This document shows, in pieces, positions 24,829-35,699 of a stretch of 64,000 nt of DNA. The position numbers and the translations under genes were made by a program. The notes below the pieces were generated by a model. It did not search any database, was not told the origin of the DNA, and saw only the letters and a program-made list of their open reading frames with translations. The DNA comes from Tillus elongatus (taxonomy: Eukaryota; Arthropoda; Insecta; Coleoptera; Cleridae), in assembly GCA_964006375.1 (NCBI GenBank), contig OZ023268.1, positions 88,230,358 through 88,294,357 of the forward strand. Direction: 5' to 3'. Every line of letters starts with the position of its first letter. The stretch's first letter is position 1.

Positions 24829-25130
24829 ATCACCGGCGCCAGGGAGCAGTTTCACCTCACTATCCTGGAAATTTTGCCGAACCCATGACTTTCTGTAAGG
24901 GAGGTAGGGATCTTTAACGTGCCCAACACCGCATGGACACGGGACCAACGGCTTGACGCCCCCTCTGAAGGACGGAACGTGCAGCCATTCAACTTGCTCA
25001 AATAAAATGCCAGAACCTCGGTTGATGTTAATTTATTACAGTTTGTACTGAAAAAGTGAAAGGAAAACCCTGGAAATCGCACCCAGTACCCTTCGCTTCA
25101 GAGGCTTTGGCCCACCGAGCCTCCTCTTTA
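24829..25130 (-). mobile_element. SINE copy 2
   Basis: Minus strand. Contains the tRNA-like head region (25,060-25,130: complement of gaggctcggtgggcc, and a ggttcg-type box decayed to gggtgcgatt), the 'gaaaaccctggaaatcg' and 'cagaacctcggttgatg' parts and the conserved body ending caccggcgccagggagcagt. The terminal cggcctatttccgcg part and (CA)n are missing. Confidence 0.7.
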
Positions 25131-25619
25131 TTTCTTAAAAGGTTAAGTGGAAAAGCAATTTTGTAACTGAGCTTGGCCCGATTTAAATTCATTAATTTAT
25201 CTCATATTAAACGTGATTTGTTGCCTAATAAAGACCTTATGATAAATGAAACTAGTTTACTATTTGAAGTAATACTTATTTAATTTTCTGTATTTAGAAT
25301 GAAACGGTTTATCCAAGTAAAGGCAAAAATCAATTAAGTTTATATAAATTAACCCTGATATGCTGGATTATCTTACTAAATAGAATTTTTGGTGGAAGAA
25401 TCTTGCAAATATTCATCACTTATTTGAAGACCTATCACATGTCACCAGTAATGTGGCGTCTTGCAGTGATAATATATTTTCGAGCATTAGTGAAAACTAC
25501 TTTTTTTACTGAAATAGTCAACACTCCCATATCGGTTCATTTTGCCCAGATTGTTACCTATGGGCAGGAACATGTTATCCCATTAAGGGAATGAATGATG
25601 AGAAGATGTTTTAGTTGAG

Positions 25620-26465
25620 AGAACATGGATTTATTTTTCATACAAAGGTATTATAGAGACTGGAAAACGTACCTGGACTGTACAGATCCTCAAGAATGCT
25701 TTGCCCGCCTTTATAACTACTTGATGGCATCCTTTGAGGAATACTTTCCTATAATAAAATGCCGTAAACAACCAAAAAGATGTCAGATTGTCAGATGGTA
25801 TACCGCTAAGGATGCGAAATGTGCCGGATGCTGTGTATACAGTATGGTTGACAAAACAGGACACTGAATCGTATAATGCCTATCATGTATACAGAACCTT
25901 TTATAAGAAGGAAATTGTAAAAGTAGGTAAAGGCCAAGAAATCTGAAGAATTTATAAATGGAGCTGATAATGCTCAGAAAGCAACATGGACTGTCATTAG
26001 GCCAGAAACTTCAAAAGGATGCTCTCAGCTACTAGATAAATCAACACAAGTCTAGAACAATAATTTTGCCAGAGTGGGAGAAAGGATCCAAGATGCGATT
26101 AAAAAACATGAAGGCGAATTGGTGGGACAGATACATGTAACTGTATCCAACGTACATTCTTTATCTGACAGAAGTAACACAACTACATATTCTAGATGCA
26201 GTTAAAGGAATTAAATCCAAGCCGACACTAGACTGTTATGGAATGTCAACAAAGTTTCTGAAAAATATAATACACATAGTATTTTGCCCTCCTTTAACAA
26301 AAGCAATAAACATATGTTTACAGGGACCTGTGTTTCCTGATGAGATGAAACTGGCTAATGTTATTCTGGTTTTCAAGTCTGGAAACCCCAGTAACCTAGA
26401 AAACTTAAGACCCCTTTAACACCAGTATTATCCAAAATCCTTGAATACATAGCGCCCAGAATGGC
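25620..26465 (+). pseudogene. Jockey/CR1-like non-LTR element: linker and start of RT
   Basis: The first part reads YYRDWKTYLDCTDPQECFAR and ASFEEYFPIIKCRKQPKR, the linker between endonuclease and reverse transcriptase. The reverse transcriptase begins near 26,190: AVKGIKSKPTLDCYGMSTKF, INICLQGPVFPDEMKLANVI, VFKSGNPSNLENLRPL, VLSKILEYIAPRM. These correspond to the 'K..GPD..p', 'FP..lK.A.v.PifKkGdp' and 'NYRPIs' motifs (RT blocks 1-2). Several stops and frame changes; truncated at about 26,465. Confidence 0.7.
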
Positions 26466-26511
26466 TTCAGAAGTGGAAAATCCACCATAACTGCTCTGTT
26501 AGAAGTTTCAC

Positions 26512-26735
26512 AAAAAATCGCAGAAGCATTAAATAGTGGCAACAAAGCTGCAAGAGTTTGAGAAATTGGGGTGATTAGTGGCCGTTTTGGCACTGATTTG
26601 GGTTTCGGTGAGGAAGAGGACTTGGGGCCTATTAGCCTGGAGGAAATGGTTGACAGAGCTCAGGTTAGAATTTAGGCCACATATATTCGAAAAGGATATG
26701 TTAAATCTTGATGCCGGCACCCCCTGCACACCCCT
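26512..26735 (-). pseudogene. Non-LTR endonuclease N-terminal fragment
   Basis: Minus-strand FNISFSNICGLNSNLSSVNH, then FLQANRPQVLFLTETQIS. This is the first strand of an apurinic-type endonuclease (N.RGL..N...v...l....pdil.LtEt). It lacks the rest of the domain. It may belong to the same family as the CR1/Jockey-like copies at 44,188 and 60,252, which lack this region. Confidence 0.6.
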
Positions 26736-26779
26736 CTCCCGGAGATCCGAATGGAGGGGTATTTTATCTCCGGAATCTT

Positions 26780-27430
26780 TTGTACAACAAATAATTTAAG
26801 AAATTTGTTAGGTAATACAAAAGATAAAGAGATAGCCACTGAAATGTCGGGCATCTATGAGATAGGTTGCAATGATTGTAATCTTAAATAGGTTGGGCAG
26901 ACTAAGATAACCATTGAGACTAGATTTCGTGAACATCTGGCATATTTGTGATAGGGTAGTGTAAAGAAGTCATGCGTGGCACAACATATATGGGATAATA
27001 ACCACCACATTGATAAGGAAAATCTAAAACTTATCAAAAATATTAGACAGCAATCGATGCTTGATGCGTATAAGAGCATTTAGATTTCTAGAGTAATAAA
27101 AACCAAATTTCCTTAAATCGAGTTGCGCCACTGATTTCAAGCCTTCTCTTTGCGCTCTGCCGTTGAATCAGATAAACATTCCCAAAGCTGTCAGGTAAAG
27201 TAATAAAGAAGTTCAATAACCTTGTCTGGCAATAAAGATACAATACACAGAAAATGTCGTTTTTTTTTACCCAAGGATCAATATAAATAATAGATGATGT
27301 AGAAGAAATTAGTTAGAATTTTTCATCCTCTTATGGCGCTAACATTGTTAGTGAAATGATCGTTAGGTCTTTAAAAAGATGTGTTGTGGTGATTTGGGTT
27401 CTCCAAGTGTACTTATAATTGCTGCTTTGT
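26780..27430 (+). pseudogene. Penelope-like element, 3' part with GIY-YIG and terminal repeat
   Basis: TNNLRNLLGNTKDKEIATEM, SGIYEIGCNDCNLK, then VGQTKITIETRFREHLAY show the GIY-YIG endonuclease. The region 26,960-27,270 matches 5,090-5,350 (rich in 'aataaagatacaatacacagaaaa'). The terminal repeat with a hammerhead-like core follows in the sense orientation and ends near 27,420. This copy shows the gene-to-ribozyme order uninterrupted by another transposon. Confidence 0.75.
27320..27372 (+). ncRNA. Hammerhead ribozyme-like motif, family 1, copy D
   Basis: CTTATGG (27,330-27,336) in place of CTGATGA, stem II cgctaac / ttagtg, GAAA (27,353-27,356), tgatcg with GTT cleavage triplet, then AGG pairing with CCT. 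Two core changes. It lies about 300 bases downstream of the GIY-YIG codons on the same strand. Confidence 0.5.
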
Positions 27431-27829
27431 TTCTGGGTTGAAGTATACACAAATTTCGTCCATGGTAGCATTGTTTAAGCCAGCATCTTGTTTAAACAAG
27501 ACACAGTTTAAGCGGTAATGCTTCTACCCTTCTCGCTTCTGAACTGCCTTAAGAAATTTGGCGACCGAATTTGCAGACATTTTTTCATGTTCAAATCAAC
27601 ACACTATATGATGAATATATTAATACAATATATTCGGTGCTTCCGATATTTGTTTTAGCCCAAATCGATGGTTTGGTATATCACACCATAAACTGCATCA
27701 GTATTTTAGGGAACAGACTCCCTGACCATCTTGAATGGAACAACTAATCTGTTTTGAAGCCACAATCGAATTTTTTATAGCCCATACTAGTGACATTAAG
27801 AGATGTATTAAGCATACAACTATAGATCT

Positions 27830-28415
27830 GTGCTTTGCCCTCCATGTCCCAATTTACAGCTCGACGTCAGTTTCTCGACGTCTTATTCTCATCTTGGTAC
27901 CCTGTCGCGGCGAATAATCGTACTGGTACGCGGGTGTCGACCATCTGGGTCTTATTGCTGCTTACGTATCCATCTACGACGAGAGCGCTGCCAAAATCTC
28001 ATACCGAGAAACAGTTACCGGCCTTAGCGTCATTTTCTCCCATGTGCGTGATCTTGGAGCCCAACATTCGCCACTTATATATCCCACCTTGTTGCAGTTC
28101 CAACAACGCAAGGCATTTGCACTGTGAGCTCTTATTGGGTCCCTATCAGACGTAGGCTGTATCTGTTCTACTATCTTCTCTAGTAGCTGCATGACCTTAG
28201 ATGAATCTGTTTTATTTTCTTTTCGGGCTTGGAGACTGTGAACTCGTTGAAGAATTTTCTTGGTTTCTTCTACTCTTTTTCTCATCTTCATATAATCTTC
28301 TCATTCCTTCATTTGCTTCGTCGCGCCTCTCTTTGCTTCTTCATTTCGGCTTCTCGTTTCTTCTTCTGGCTTCTTCTTTCATTTCTTTAATCAATTCCAA
28401 TAGCTGGGTGTCCAT
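27830..28415 (-). pseudogene. LTR-retrotransposon-type gag / protease remnant
   Basis: Start at 28,415 reads MDTQLLELIKEMKEEARRRN; a charged coiled-coil-like stretch follows, then ALRCWNCNKVGYISGECWAP, a zinc knuckle of the CX2CX4HX4C type in which the H position is Y. Further on VSSNKTQMVDT stands where retroviral-type proteases have the DTG active site, here altered. Frame changes separate the parts. Nothing recognisable as reverse transcriptase follows, so this is a fragment. Gypsy or BEL origin cannot be decided. Confidence 0.5.
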
Positions 28416-28734
28416 ATTGCCTGTTACGCTATGTGTCTTAGGCATAGACGTACTTAAAGTTGGTAGACAGTTTGTTCTGTCTCCAAAATACAACCAGTTT
28501 TAAGTTACTTCTGACACTAATCTTCCAGAAATTTCCACGTTGCTCAACGACTTTTCTGGAAAATATCTTCTTTACCGGCCTGAAAATCTCAGTTTTGACA
28601 CCAGTTTTATTTATCTCCGGAGATATGTTAGATTGTAGATTGTTTAATCAGTCGTGTGGGCTTTCGGCTTCTCAGCGCTGCAACCACAGCGGGTCTTTCG
28701 TGCATTATTTGTAGTTGCCCAAAATGGTCAGACT

Positions 28735-29320
28735 TTTTATATAATCTACTATCTTTTTGGGGGTTATTTTACCTATTTCCTGGGGTGTTAAAGTCACCCC
28801 TCCAAGGTATTTAAGCTTTTGCAGAACTGATCCATGCAGTCGCACAACAAGTGTTATATTGTTTCTGCTGCTACAATGCAGTATCTGAAGTTTTCACTGC
28901 CCACTTGACCCATCTTCATAAGGTGATACCTTAGTGGGCAGTGCCCTGTGCAAAGTCCTGTGACTATTCTCAACTCGTCCCTGTTCAATTCAAAAACAGT
29001 TCAGATTTCACTGTTGATATGGTGATGAACCGTTTTGCCTGCCTTGAGCCTGGTGTTTTCCTCCAGTATGATAGGGCATTTGGTCCCCAACCAAGTACCA
29101 AGTTCACTTGTTATATGGCTATTTGTTAATGGAGCTACCGACCGTAGAATCATGCTGTTGCTGCACTTTTTGCAAGGCTATCTGCTTCCAGGTTTCCTTC
29201 AATACCTTGATGGTCTCGTATCCATATCAAGGTTAGTTTGTTGCTGGGAGCCAGTTGCTTGAAGGGTTTTTTACAGTCCCAGGTCAGTTTAGACTCGGCT
29301 TTGGTAGAATCTGTTAACCT
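28735..29320 (-). pseudogene. I-like non-LTR element, RNase H end
   Basis: Minus strand: NKLTLIWIRDHQGIEGNLEA, DSLAKSAAT, then LRIVTGLCTGHCPLRYHLMK, MGQ and a short tail with SENFRYCIV. This matches the end of RNase H (WIPGH..I.GNE.AD.LA) and the C-terminal 'L..LTGH..l..hl..mG' part. It is a different family from the copies at 2,506 and 33,442, whose corresponding words are WIPGHSDHDGN and YTGHCRLHHHMHRIGVG. Confidence 0.65.
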
Positions 29321-29645
29321 CTTAATCTGGTTTCAAATACAGGTAATGGATAATGAATACTCGAATATTTTTAACCTTTACTATTTTTGGGATTATTTCA
29401 AAAAGGGTGTTAAAAGCATAGTGCTATTTATGCTGAAGGTAGCAATTAATGAAAATTTTTAGTGATAGACTTATGAAGACATACAACATGCCACACGTTT
29501 ATGGACTATTCACTATAGAAGTTTACATATAAGGCGAAATGCAAATGTTGAATAATGATTAAGGGGGTATTGTTTAATATTTTTTACATAAATGTCATAC
29601 GAAAATTTGAGGATTGACAGATAGCATAAAGTATTTAATTAATCT

Positions 29646-29843
29646 TACACCCAGTTTCACAAAGCTCGATTAAATATTGAACGGTTGGTTCGTTAATCAA
29701 AGCTTCAGACGACCAATCACAGACTATGATTCGGGTTCTTGCCATGACACCCAAATATTTTGAAGCTGCGATTGGTTGTATTAAGCAATGATTAACTAAG
29801 GGGCCGTTAAATATTTAATCTAGCTTTGGGAAACTGGGCGTAA
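29646..29843. mobile_element. Foldback MITE
   Basis: About 198 bp that folds on itself: cacccagtttcacaaagctc and 'gattaaatattgaacgg' on the left return as the complement of cgcccagtttcccaaagcta and 'gattaaatatttaacgg' on the right, for about 80 bases per arm. Flanks are TTA on the left and TAA on the right, suggesting a 3-bp TWA-type duplication. Confidence 0.6.
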
Positions 29844-31040
29844 GAGTTTTAAACAAAAACAAAAATAAGAAAACAACCACCTGCTGCCATTTTAAACTTT
29901 TTCAAAAATTAGGTAAGGTAATGTACTATTACATTTGTATTAAGTCAAGTTTTCCTTGATTTTGCAGTACTTACCCGAGCTAATGACAAAAAGCCACAGA
30001 AACAATTTAAGAAACAATAGTACCTTCCTGATTTAATTGTTAGCTAATACAATTTTCTGTAGAGTTATTGGTTTCTCTGTATTTATTTTCCCATAGAAAT
30101 TTTATAGTTTTAATAATTTCTTTTTACACTGAAATGAATCTGAATATATCAGTACTTTTGGAAGAACTTCTAAAAATACTAATAATACTGAAACAGGAGT
30201 AATTTACTCTACAATATTCTATCTAATAGTTTACTTTTATTTTAACTGCTAAATTTTATTTAACATTTTACGCATTCATTTTTAGAAACTTTTACTTTTA
30301 TATAAATATAGATGACTCACCAAAAATTGTTTAATGAAAATTTAGAGATGCCTTTGAGAATAATTACACTACAATAGTGGATTGTGTATCAAAAGTACAG
30401 AACAAGGAACCTGCGATGTTAACTGTCTTACCTTTGTGTACCCTCTGAAATTGAAATATTTACCAAGTGTTTTTAGTACCTTTTGACTTTTTTTAATGGG
30501 GCAACTGTATATTTTAGTATCAGATGACATAATATTTCATCTAGATTAAGAAAATATAAGTTTGTTAGGATTGAATGTCATAGCCTACTAAGATGTTTGT
30601 GATATTACCTCTTAAACAACATAAATCTAGTAGATTTTGCCGACTTATCTATATGACTTTAGCATGTTTAGTAAACATGAGTGCAGAAACACATAATATT
30701 TTTCACAGACAACATAAAATTATTATTCAGGATGGCCACTTGAAAACGAAACAGGTGCAGTTTAGGGCACTTCTCGTGATTTTGTTGAAAATGGCTTAAA
30801 AAGGTAAATAGGGGCAATACTTTACGATTTATTTTCAACATCGTAACACCAATCCTTAAGCGGTGATGCGATCTACCCTTAAAACCTTAAAAGACAAGAG
30901 GAGCCAAGTAGTACCTCATTTTAGAGCTGGTGTAAATCTATTTTGAACGGCGTCTTATTTTTTAAATTTGAAGCAGTGGGTTCTGAGAAATTACCTTCTA
31001 AAGGTGAGTAATTTGTTTACCAAAAATGTAAACTGACATG
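29844..31040. other. No recognisable feature
   Basis: AT-rich sequence; no coding pattern or repeat boundary recognised. Confidence 0.4.
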
Positions 31041-31046
31041 TAAATG

Positions 31047-31385
31047 TCAGTTTATTAAATGGTCAAAATTTTGACCGCCAGCTTCCATACAATAGTACAA
31101 GTTTTGTTTAAAACGTTGGCGCACAATCTGTAACATTTCAGGAGTGATTTGGCGGCTTTCGTTTACGATACGGTGGCGTAAATCTTGTAACGAATCGGGC
31201 TCAGTAGAATAAATTTTACTTCTTATGTGATCCCACAAAAAGAAATGTAGGGGTGATAAATCTGGCGATCGTGCCGGCCATTCTATGGAACCTCGTCTCC
31301 CGCCCCACCGCTTTGGAAATCTGTGGTCGAGATATTGTCAAACGGCCAAAGCGTAGTGTGGAGGGGCTTTATCCTGCTGAAATAC
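31047..31385 (-). pseudogene. Mariner-like transposase, C-terminal remnant
   Basis: Minus strand: FQQDKAPPHYALAV, stop, YLDHRFPKRWGGRRGSIEWP, ARSPDLSPLHFFLWDHIRSK, then YYCMEAGGQNFDHLIN. It resembles the C-terminus of element 3 (FQQDGAPPHF..., LYFCMEAGGQQFEHLLN). The third catalytic D has become H (SPLHFF). Only the last 110 codons are present; no inverted repeats were found. Confidence 0.65.
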
Positions 31386-31639
31386 CAACTAGTCTTCGAG
31401 ATGATGCTCATCATTTTCGATAATCACTATTATACTTGAAACAATGAATAATACCCGTCTTTGTGTTACTTTGCTGCCTATTTTCAATAATGGCACTGCT
31501 TTCACCACCAAAGCTGACAATTCTGGTATAAATAGTGCATAACAAAAACAAAATATAGTCAAGATTACTGAAGACTGGACTGGGACCTTTGTTAAAACCG
31601 CGGACGTCAGCTGTTCTGCACACACACATTACTGGAAAT

Positions 31640-32390
31640 GTCACATTTATGGAGAAACCTTTTTAAAATAAACAGACCTGCTTAGTTTATATTCACAAAC
31701 AGTTGAGTTGTGGCGCCTTTACAAGTAACAAAGCTTAAGGAACTTTTTGAATCTAAAGGTGAGCTTAAGTCACTTCCGAACAAACACAGAAATATGTAGC
31801 ATTTTTTAGATAATCCACTCAGTTAACAACTCTCCTTATATTACACTACGTAACAAATTTGTTAAATGTTTGTTTTGTTTATTGTGTATTTTTTCTTTTC
31901 TTTTTTGTATTATTCGGGTGCCAAATTGTCATTTTACCTTAATAAAAACATTTTAGCAATAAGATGTTATGAAAAAAAAATGTTGCAGAAAACTTCTTTC
32001 AGTTAAAATGTTTATAGCAAATAAATTAGTCAGGTTTTTGCCAAAAAATATATTGAACATGAAAATTCTGACAGAAAAGTTAAAGAAGTTAGGATTATTG
32101 CTACAAAAATTTTTTTTTTCATTGAATTACATATTTAAGCTTTAAAATGGGTAGTAGAACGACTTTTTCTTTTATATTGGCCACATCCATCACGAATGAC
32201 AGTCCACGTATAATCACTCATCATTCTTTCATTCTATTTACATTGATAACACCTTACCATTGCTCTAATGTCTTGATGGAAGCTTTCCCCATGTTTCTCG
32301 CTCACGTCTCCAAAGTTTTCTCGACCAAAGAAATACATGGGAATGAAAGAAATGCATTTCGATTGACATGCAAAAGCTTATATTTTCAAA
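31640..32390. other. No recognisable feature
   Basis: AT-rich; no coding pattern recognised. It may include decayed C-terminal sequence of the gene at 32,396, but I could not read it. Confidence 0.35.
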
Positions 32391-32395
32391 AGCTG

Positions 32396-33431
32396 TCAAT
32401 ATATGAACAACTTCCACGTAATTGTCGCTTTTGTTATGGCGCAGAAAACACTTTGTGATGGTGCAAAATACTCTCCAAGCCTTTTTTCAATTTCAGCCAG
32501 TTTGTTTTCAAAGTCTTCGGAGAATAGCATTTTTTTAATTTGTGGCCGAGTAAAAATTCCCGCCTTTGGTTTTGCTATGGGGAACATCGATCTAATATGT
32601 TCAAAGGCAAGTGAATTTGTGTCAAGAGCCTTCACGAATTGGTTGGCTACCCCTAATTTAATATGTAAAGGTGGAAGTAAAATCTTCTCTTTGGCAACCA
32701 GAGGATCGTGAATAACATTGTATTTTTTCGGTATAAGATTTTTTCTAATGGGCCATATGCGTCTACCATAGTGTTCACTATCTCTACGGTCGTCCCACAT
32801 GAACAAGAAACACGAAAATTTAGTATGCCTGCTTTGCAGTCTAATGAAAAAACCCAACATTTTATAGTCCCCGTACACATCACGTTAATACTGATGATAT
32901 TGTATTTTTTCAAGAAGCGGTTTAATATTTGCATAGTTTAATATTAAGTGTGCAGAACATGCAACTGGTAAGGAAGGTAATTTATTTCCATTGTGTAAGA
33001 GCACCGCCTTTAAGCTGGACACAAAACTGTCAATAAATAAATACCATTGCTTAGTATCATGAACTAGTCCAATTTAGTTAAAAAGTCCATCGATGTCAGC
33101 ACAAAAGCAAACATCATCTTGGACAGAATAAGAACCAGAATAATTTTGATGGCGTTTACGATAGGTATATGTACAGTCCTTGTTGAAAAGGTTCCATTTG
33201 TTTAAGTCGAGATCCAAGAATTTCAGCTTCTTATTTTGTAAGACCTAGATCTCTTACCAAATCATTTAGTATTATTGTCTTAGAAAATGTGGCTTACCTT
33301 CGGTCCTCGCTGCATGATTCGTCAATTTCCGATTCAATTACTTCCAATTCTTGTTCTTTGGAACTTGAAGTGCCTGGTGGGAAAGGAACAGGGAGCTTAT
33401 CGCTATGTGCAGTTGGTGCACTGGTAGACTG
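32396..33431 (-). pseudogene. Unclassified multi-copy insect gene, copy 2, middle part
   Basis: Minus strand, read from 33,431 downwards: VPFPPGTSSSKEQELEVIES, EIDESCSED, LNKWNLFNKDCTYTYRKRHQ, NYSGSYSVQDDVCFC, QWYLFIDSFVSSLKAVLLHN, GNKLPSLPVACSAHL, DYKMLGFFIRLQSRHTKFSC, FLFMWDDRRDSEHYGRRIWP, PLVAKEKILLPPLHIKLGVA, KAGIFTRPQI, ENKLAEIEKRLGEYF. The order agrees with the plus-strand copy at 1,440-8,150. Frame changes near 32,890 and 33,000-33,290. The tail beyond GEYF is not recognisable. Function is unknown to me; the family behaves like TE-borne or highly duplicated genes. Confidence 0.65.
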
Positions 33432-33441
33432 TAAGCCCGGA

Positions 33442-34001
33442 CTGGGCAGCTGTAATGAGGTGTCTCTGGTCTGGATACCGGGTCACTCGGACCATGATGG
33501 CAATTTTGCGGCCGATGCGCTTGCCAGAAGTGGAGCCCAGAGGGACTTCATCGGACCAGAACCAGTACTGATGATAACATCATGCACAGCAAAACGCACC
33601 CTAAACACCTGGACAGAAAGAATGACAACCCAGCAATGGAAAAATCTGCCAGGATTAGCTCACTCTAAGGCCTTCATAAATGGCCTGTCTAAGTCAAGCG
33701 CTAAAAAACTTCTAGAGCTAAACAGACAACAACTGAGTATTCTAGTCGGCTTGTATACAGGACACTACCGCTTGCGTCACCATATGCACCGAATTGGAGT
33801 CGGTCAGGACTAGACACTTGCTCTTTGGCAAGACAAAGTTTGCTCTAGAAGACCTGGATCAACTTTCGCCCACAAATATTATCGACCTCTGCAGGAGGCT
33901 GGCTTTGCTGGGCGAAATATAGACTATTAGGCATAAGCCACAATAGACCTTATGGTCGCAGTGGAGGGACCGGTATGGCCCACTCACAATCAAACCTAGC
34001 C
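33442..34001 (+). mobile_element. I/R1-like non-LTR retrotransposon, 3' fragment with target duplication
   Basis: 5'-truncated copy of the family at 2,506: SLVWIPGHSDHDGNFAADAL, LARSGAQRDFIGPEPVL, LYTGHYRLRHHMHRIGVGQD, then a deletion of the Cys-rich codons and the shared 3' end 'tttgctgggcgaaatataga'. It is bounded by TAAGCCCGGA on both sides (33,432-33,441 and 34,002-34,011), a 10-bp target duplication, so the insertion is complete as integrated. The 3' tail is the short aacctagcctaa. Confidence 0.85.
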
Positions 34002-34011
34002 TAAGCCCGGA

Positions 34012-34410
34012 TAATAAGTATTTTTTCGATCAGATGACTTCTCATAAGTTTCTAAGTCGACTACACAAAAATAACTCTGTGACATGATTGGTGGGCTCCC
34101 TCCAAATTCTGGGCATTTTTCTGTTTTGTCCTCTATACCATGCCTCAAAAGTTGATCAACTGCTGCCACAAATGAGATTTGGTGTCCAATTTTTGTCTAA
34201 GTTGGCAAACGTTATGCCAAAATAACATTCATAGGCGTCACAAAGCTTTGTATTCTGCATTACTTCAAATTTCACTTATTTTTTTGATACATAGTGACCA
34301 TAAACATAACAAAAACTATCTCGAGGATGCCTGCAAATTCGTTTGGATGAGATTTTAAAGCGAAAATAAACAACAACCACTCGTTATGAAGACCAAAAAA
34401 ACATGAAAAG
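34012..34410 (-). pseudogene. Unclassified multi-copy insect gene, copy 2, N-terminal part
   Basis: Minus strand: DSFCYVYGHYVSKK, EVMQNTKLCDAYECYFGITF, ANLDKNWTPNLICG, and further down RKMPRIWREPTNHVT. Compare FCYVCGLYIT and YFGFYIANQDKTW in copy 1. The cysteine pair is partly lost (CYVYG). Continues after the non-LTR insertion at 33,431. Confidence 0.6.
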
Positions 34411-34574
34411 CTGTCAGGTTTAGATTGGACAGCTTGGAACAAACTAAGGATGAAATATTTTCAGACACATGTCTAACACGTTTCGCATAATAAAATCCAG
34501 ATAAACAAATATCATGTCACATAATGTTAAATGTGTTGTGTAAAATTTACTTATTCCAAATAAGTTAACCACAT

Positions 34575-34770
34575 ATCCATACCTATATCCGCAAAAATCT
34601 GCGTAAGAGCTTATTACTGTCTAATTTTAATTACTGTGACTATATTTATGGCCACTATTTAGATGAGACAAGTAAGAGAAGAATTCAGATTGTTTCAAAT
34701 AATTGTTGTCGTTTGTTTAATGGGCGCAGAAGGCACGACCAGATTTATGAAAAAATGTCAATTAGGATGC
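34575..34770 (+). pseudogene. CR1/Jockey-like RT thumb fragment
   Basis: Reads RKNLRKSLLLSNFNYCDYIY, GHYLDETSKRRIQIVSNNCC, RLFNGRRRHDQIYEKM. The words LNYCD.VY, RIQ..QN.C.R and RRHDHI are typical for the end of the reverse transcriptase in CR1- and Jockey-type elements. It ends abruptly against the minus-strand I-like fragment. Confidence 0.65.
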
Positions 34771-35470
34771 CTGAAAATGAGAGACCTGATTCTGGCCACG
34801 CAGATTGCCCGGAGGACTGCCTGGCTGTCCGAGCAGATGTACATACATTTCTCGGGACTCCTCTTCACATCCCGTCTGTTGGCCACAGACAGGATAGCGT
34901 ACACCTCTGTTTCGAATGCCGTAGTATATGCGCCAAGGGCATAGCTCTCACGCACCCCCCAGGCCCTCGATGTATATTCCTGCCCCAGAGGATTGTTGGT
35001 CCTCCAGCCGCGATCCGTCGGTAAAACAGATCAGGCTTGCGGGCTGGGATTTAACCTCATTTTCCCTTCACTGATCCCTACTGGGGATCCTGAGGGTGTA
35101 TGGCCTAGTCAACCTTATATCATCCTCGGCATCCCGCACCTTTATAGTGGAAATCAAAATTTCTTTTTCCACCTCCTTGGTGACTCTTGCATGCCCTATT
35201 ACTGCTCCCTCTCCGCACCAGTTTCCTGAGTCTCGCATTCTGAGATGCGACGCCATCGCCTCCCTCCTGACACAGATGGGAAGCGGTGGCAGCATCAACA
35301 GGACCTCTAGCGCTGCTGAGGCTGTCGTCCTTATAGTGCCTGTGATACCCAGGATTGCCAGCCTTTGGAGTTTGGCCAGCTTCCTGCTGGTAGTTTGGTT
35401 CACACCGCACCACCAAACTAAAAACTTTGCAGCTTCTAGATTCAAGGGACAGGTCAGGCTATATCTCTTG
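34758..35470 (-). pseudogene. I-like non-LTR element: RT thumb and RNase H (broken)
   Basis: Minus strand: AAKFLVWWCGVNQTTSRKLA, LQRLAILGITGTIRTTASAA, LEVLLMLPPLPI, then LICFTDGSRLEDQQSSGAGI, YIEG, and after a frame change FETEVYAILSVANRRD and YICSDSQAVLRA. So the end of RT and RNase H with its first D, E and second D are visible. The alcohol- and charge-rich linker between them carries a stop. It is a third I-like lineage, diverged from the copies at 2,506 and 28,735. Confidence 0.7.
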
Positions 35471-35600
35471 GATGGGGCACAGTGATTATGGATAGGATTG
35501 CTAATGGTGAGCTCTTTTTCCGGTGGTTTCAGTAGATCATTTTTGCTGTTTTTGTAGTTATTTTTTGTTGCATAAATAGCATATTTTTATATGACCTATT

Positions 35601-35603
<3 letters not shown>

Positions 35604-35694
<91 letters not shown>
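35604..35694. repeat. (TA)n microsatellite
   Basis: About 45 TA units; no transposon end was found directly on either side. Confidence 0.95.
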
Positions 35695-35697
<3 letters not shown>

Positions 35698-35699
35698 GT

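Noticed and set aside
27420..27830. Possible N-terminal transposase or LTR sequence upstream of the gag remnant
   Set aside because: Only a few words are readable in different frames; no motif or boundary supports a call.
28100..28700. Complete LTR retrotransposon with long terminal repeats
   Set aside because: Only gag and a protease-like word are readable; no direct terminal repeats, primer site or reverse transcriptase were found nearby.
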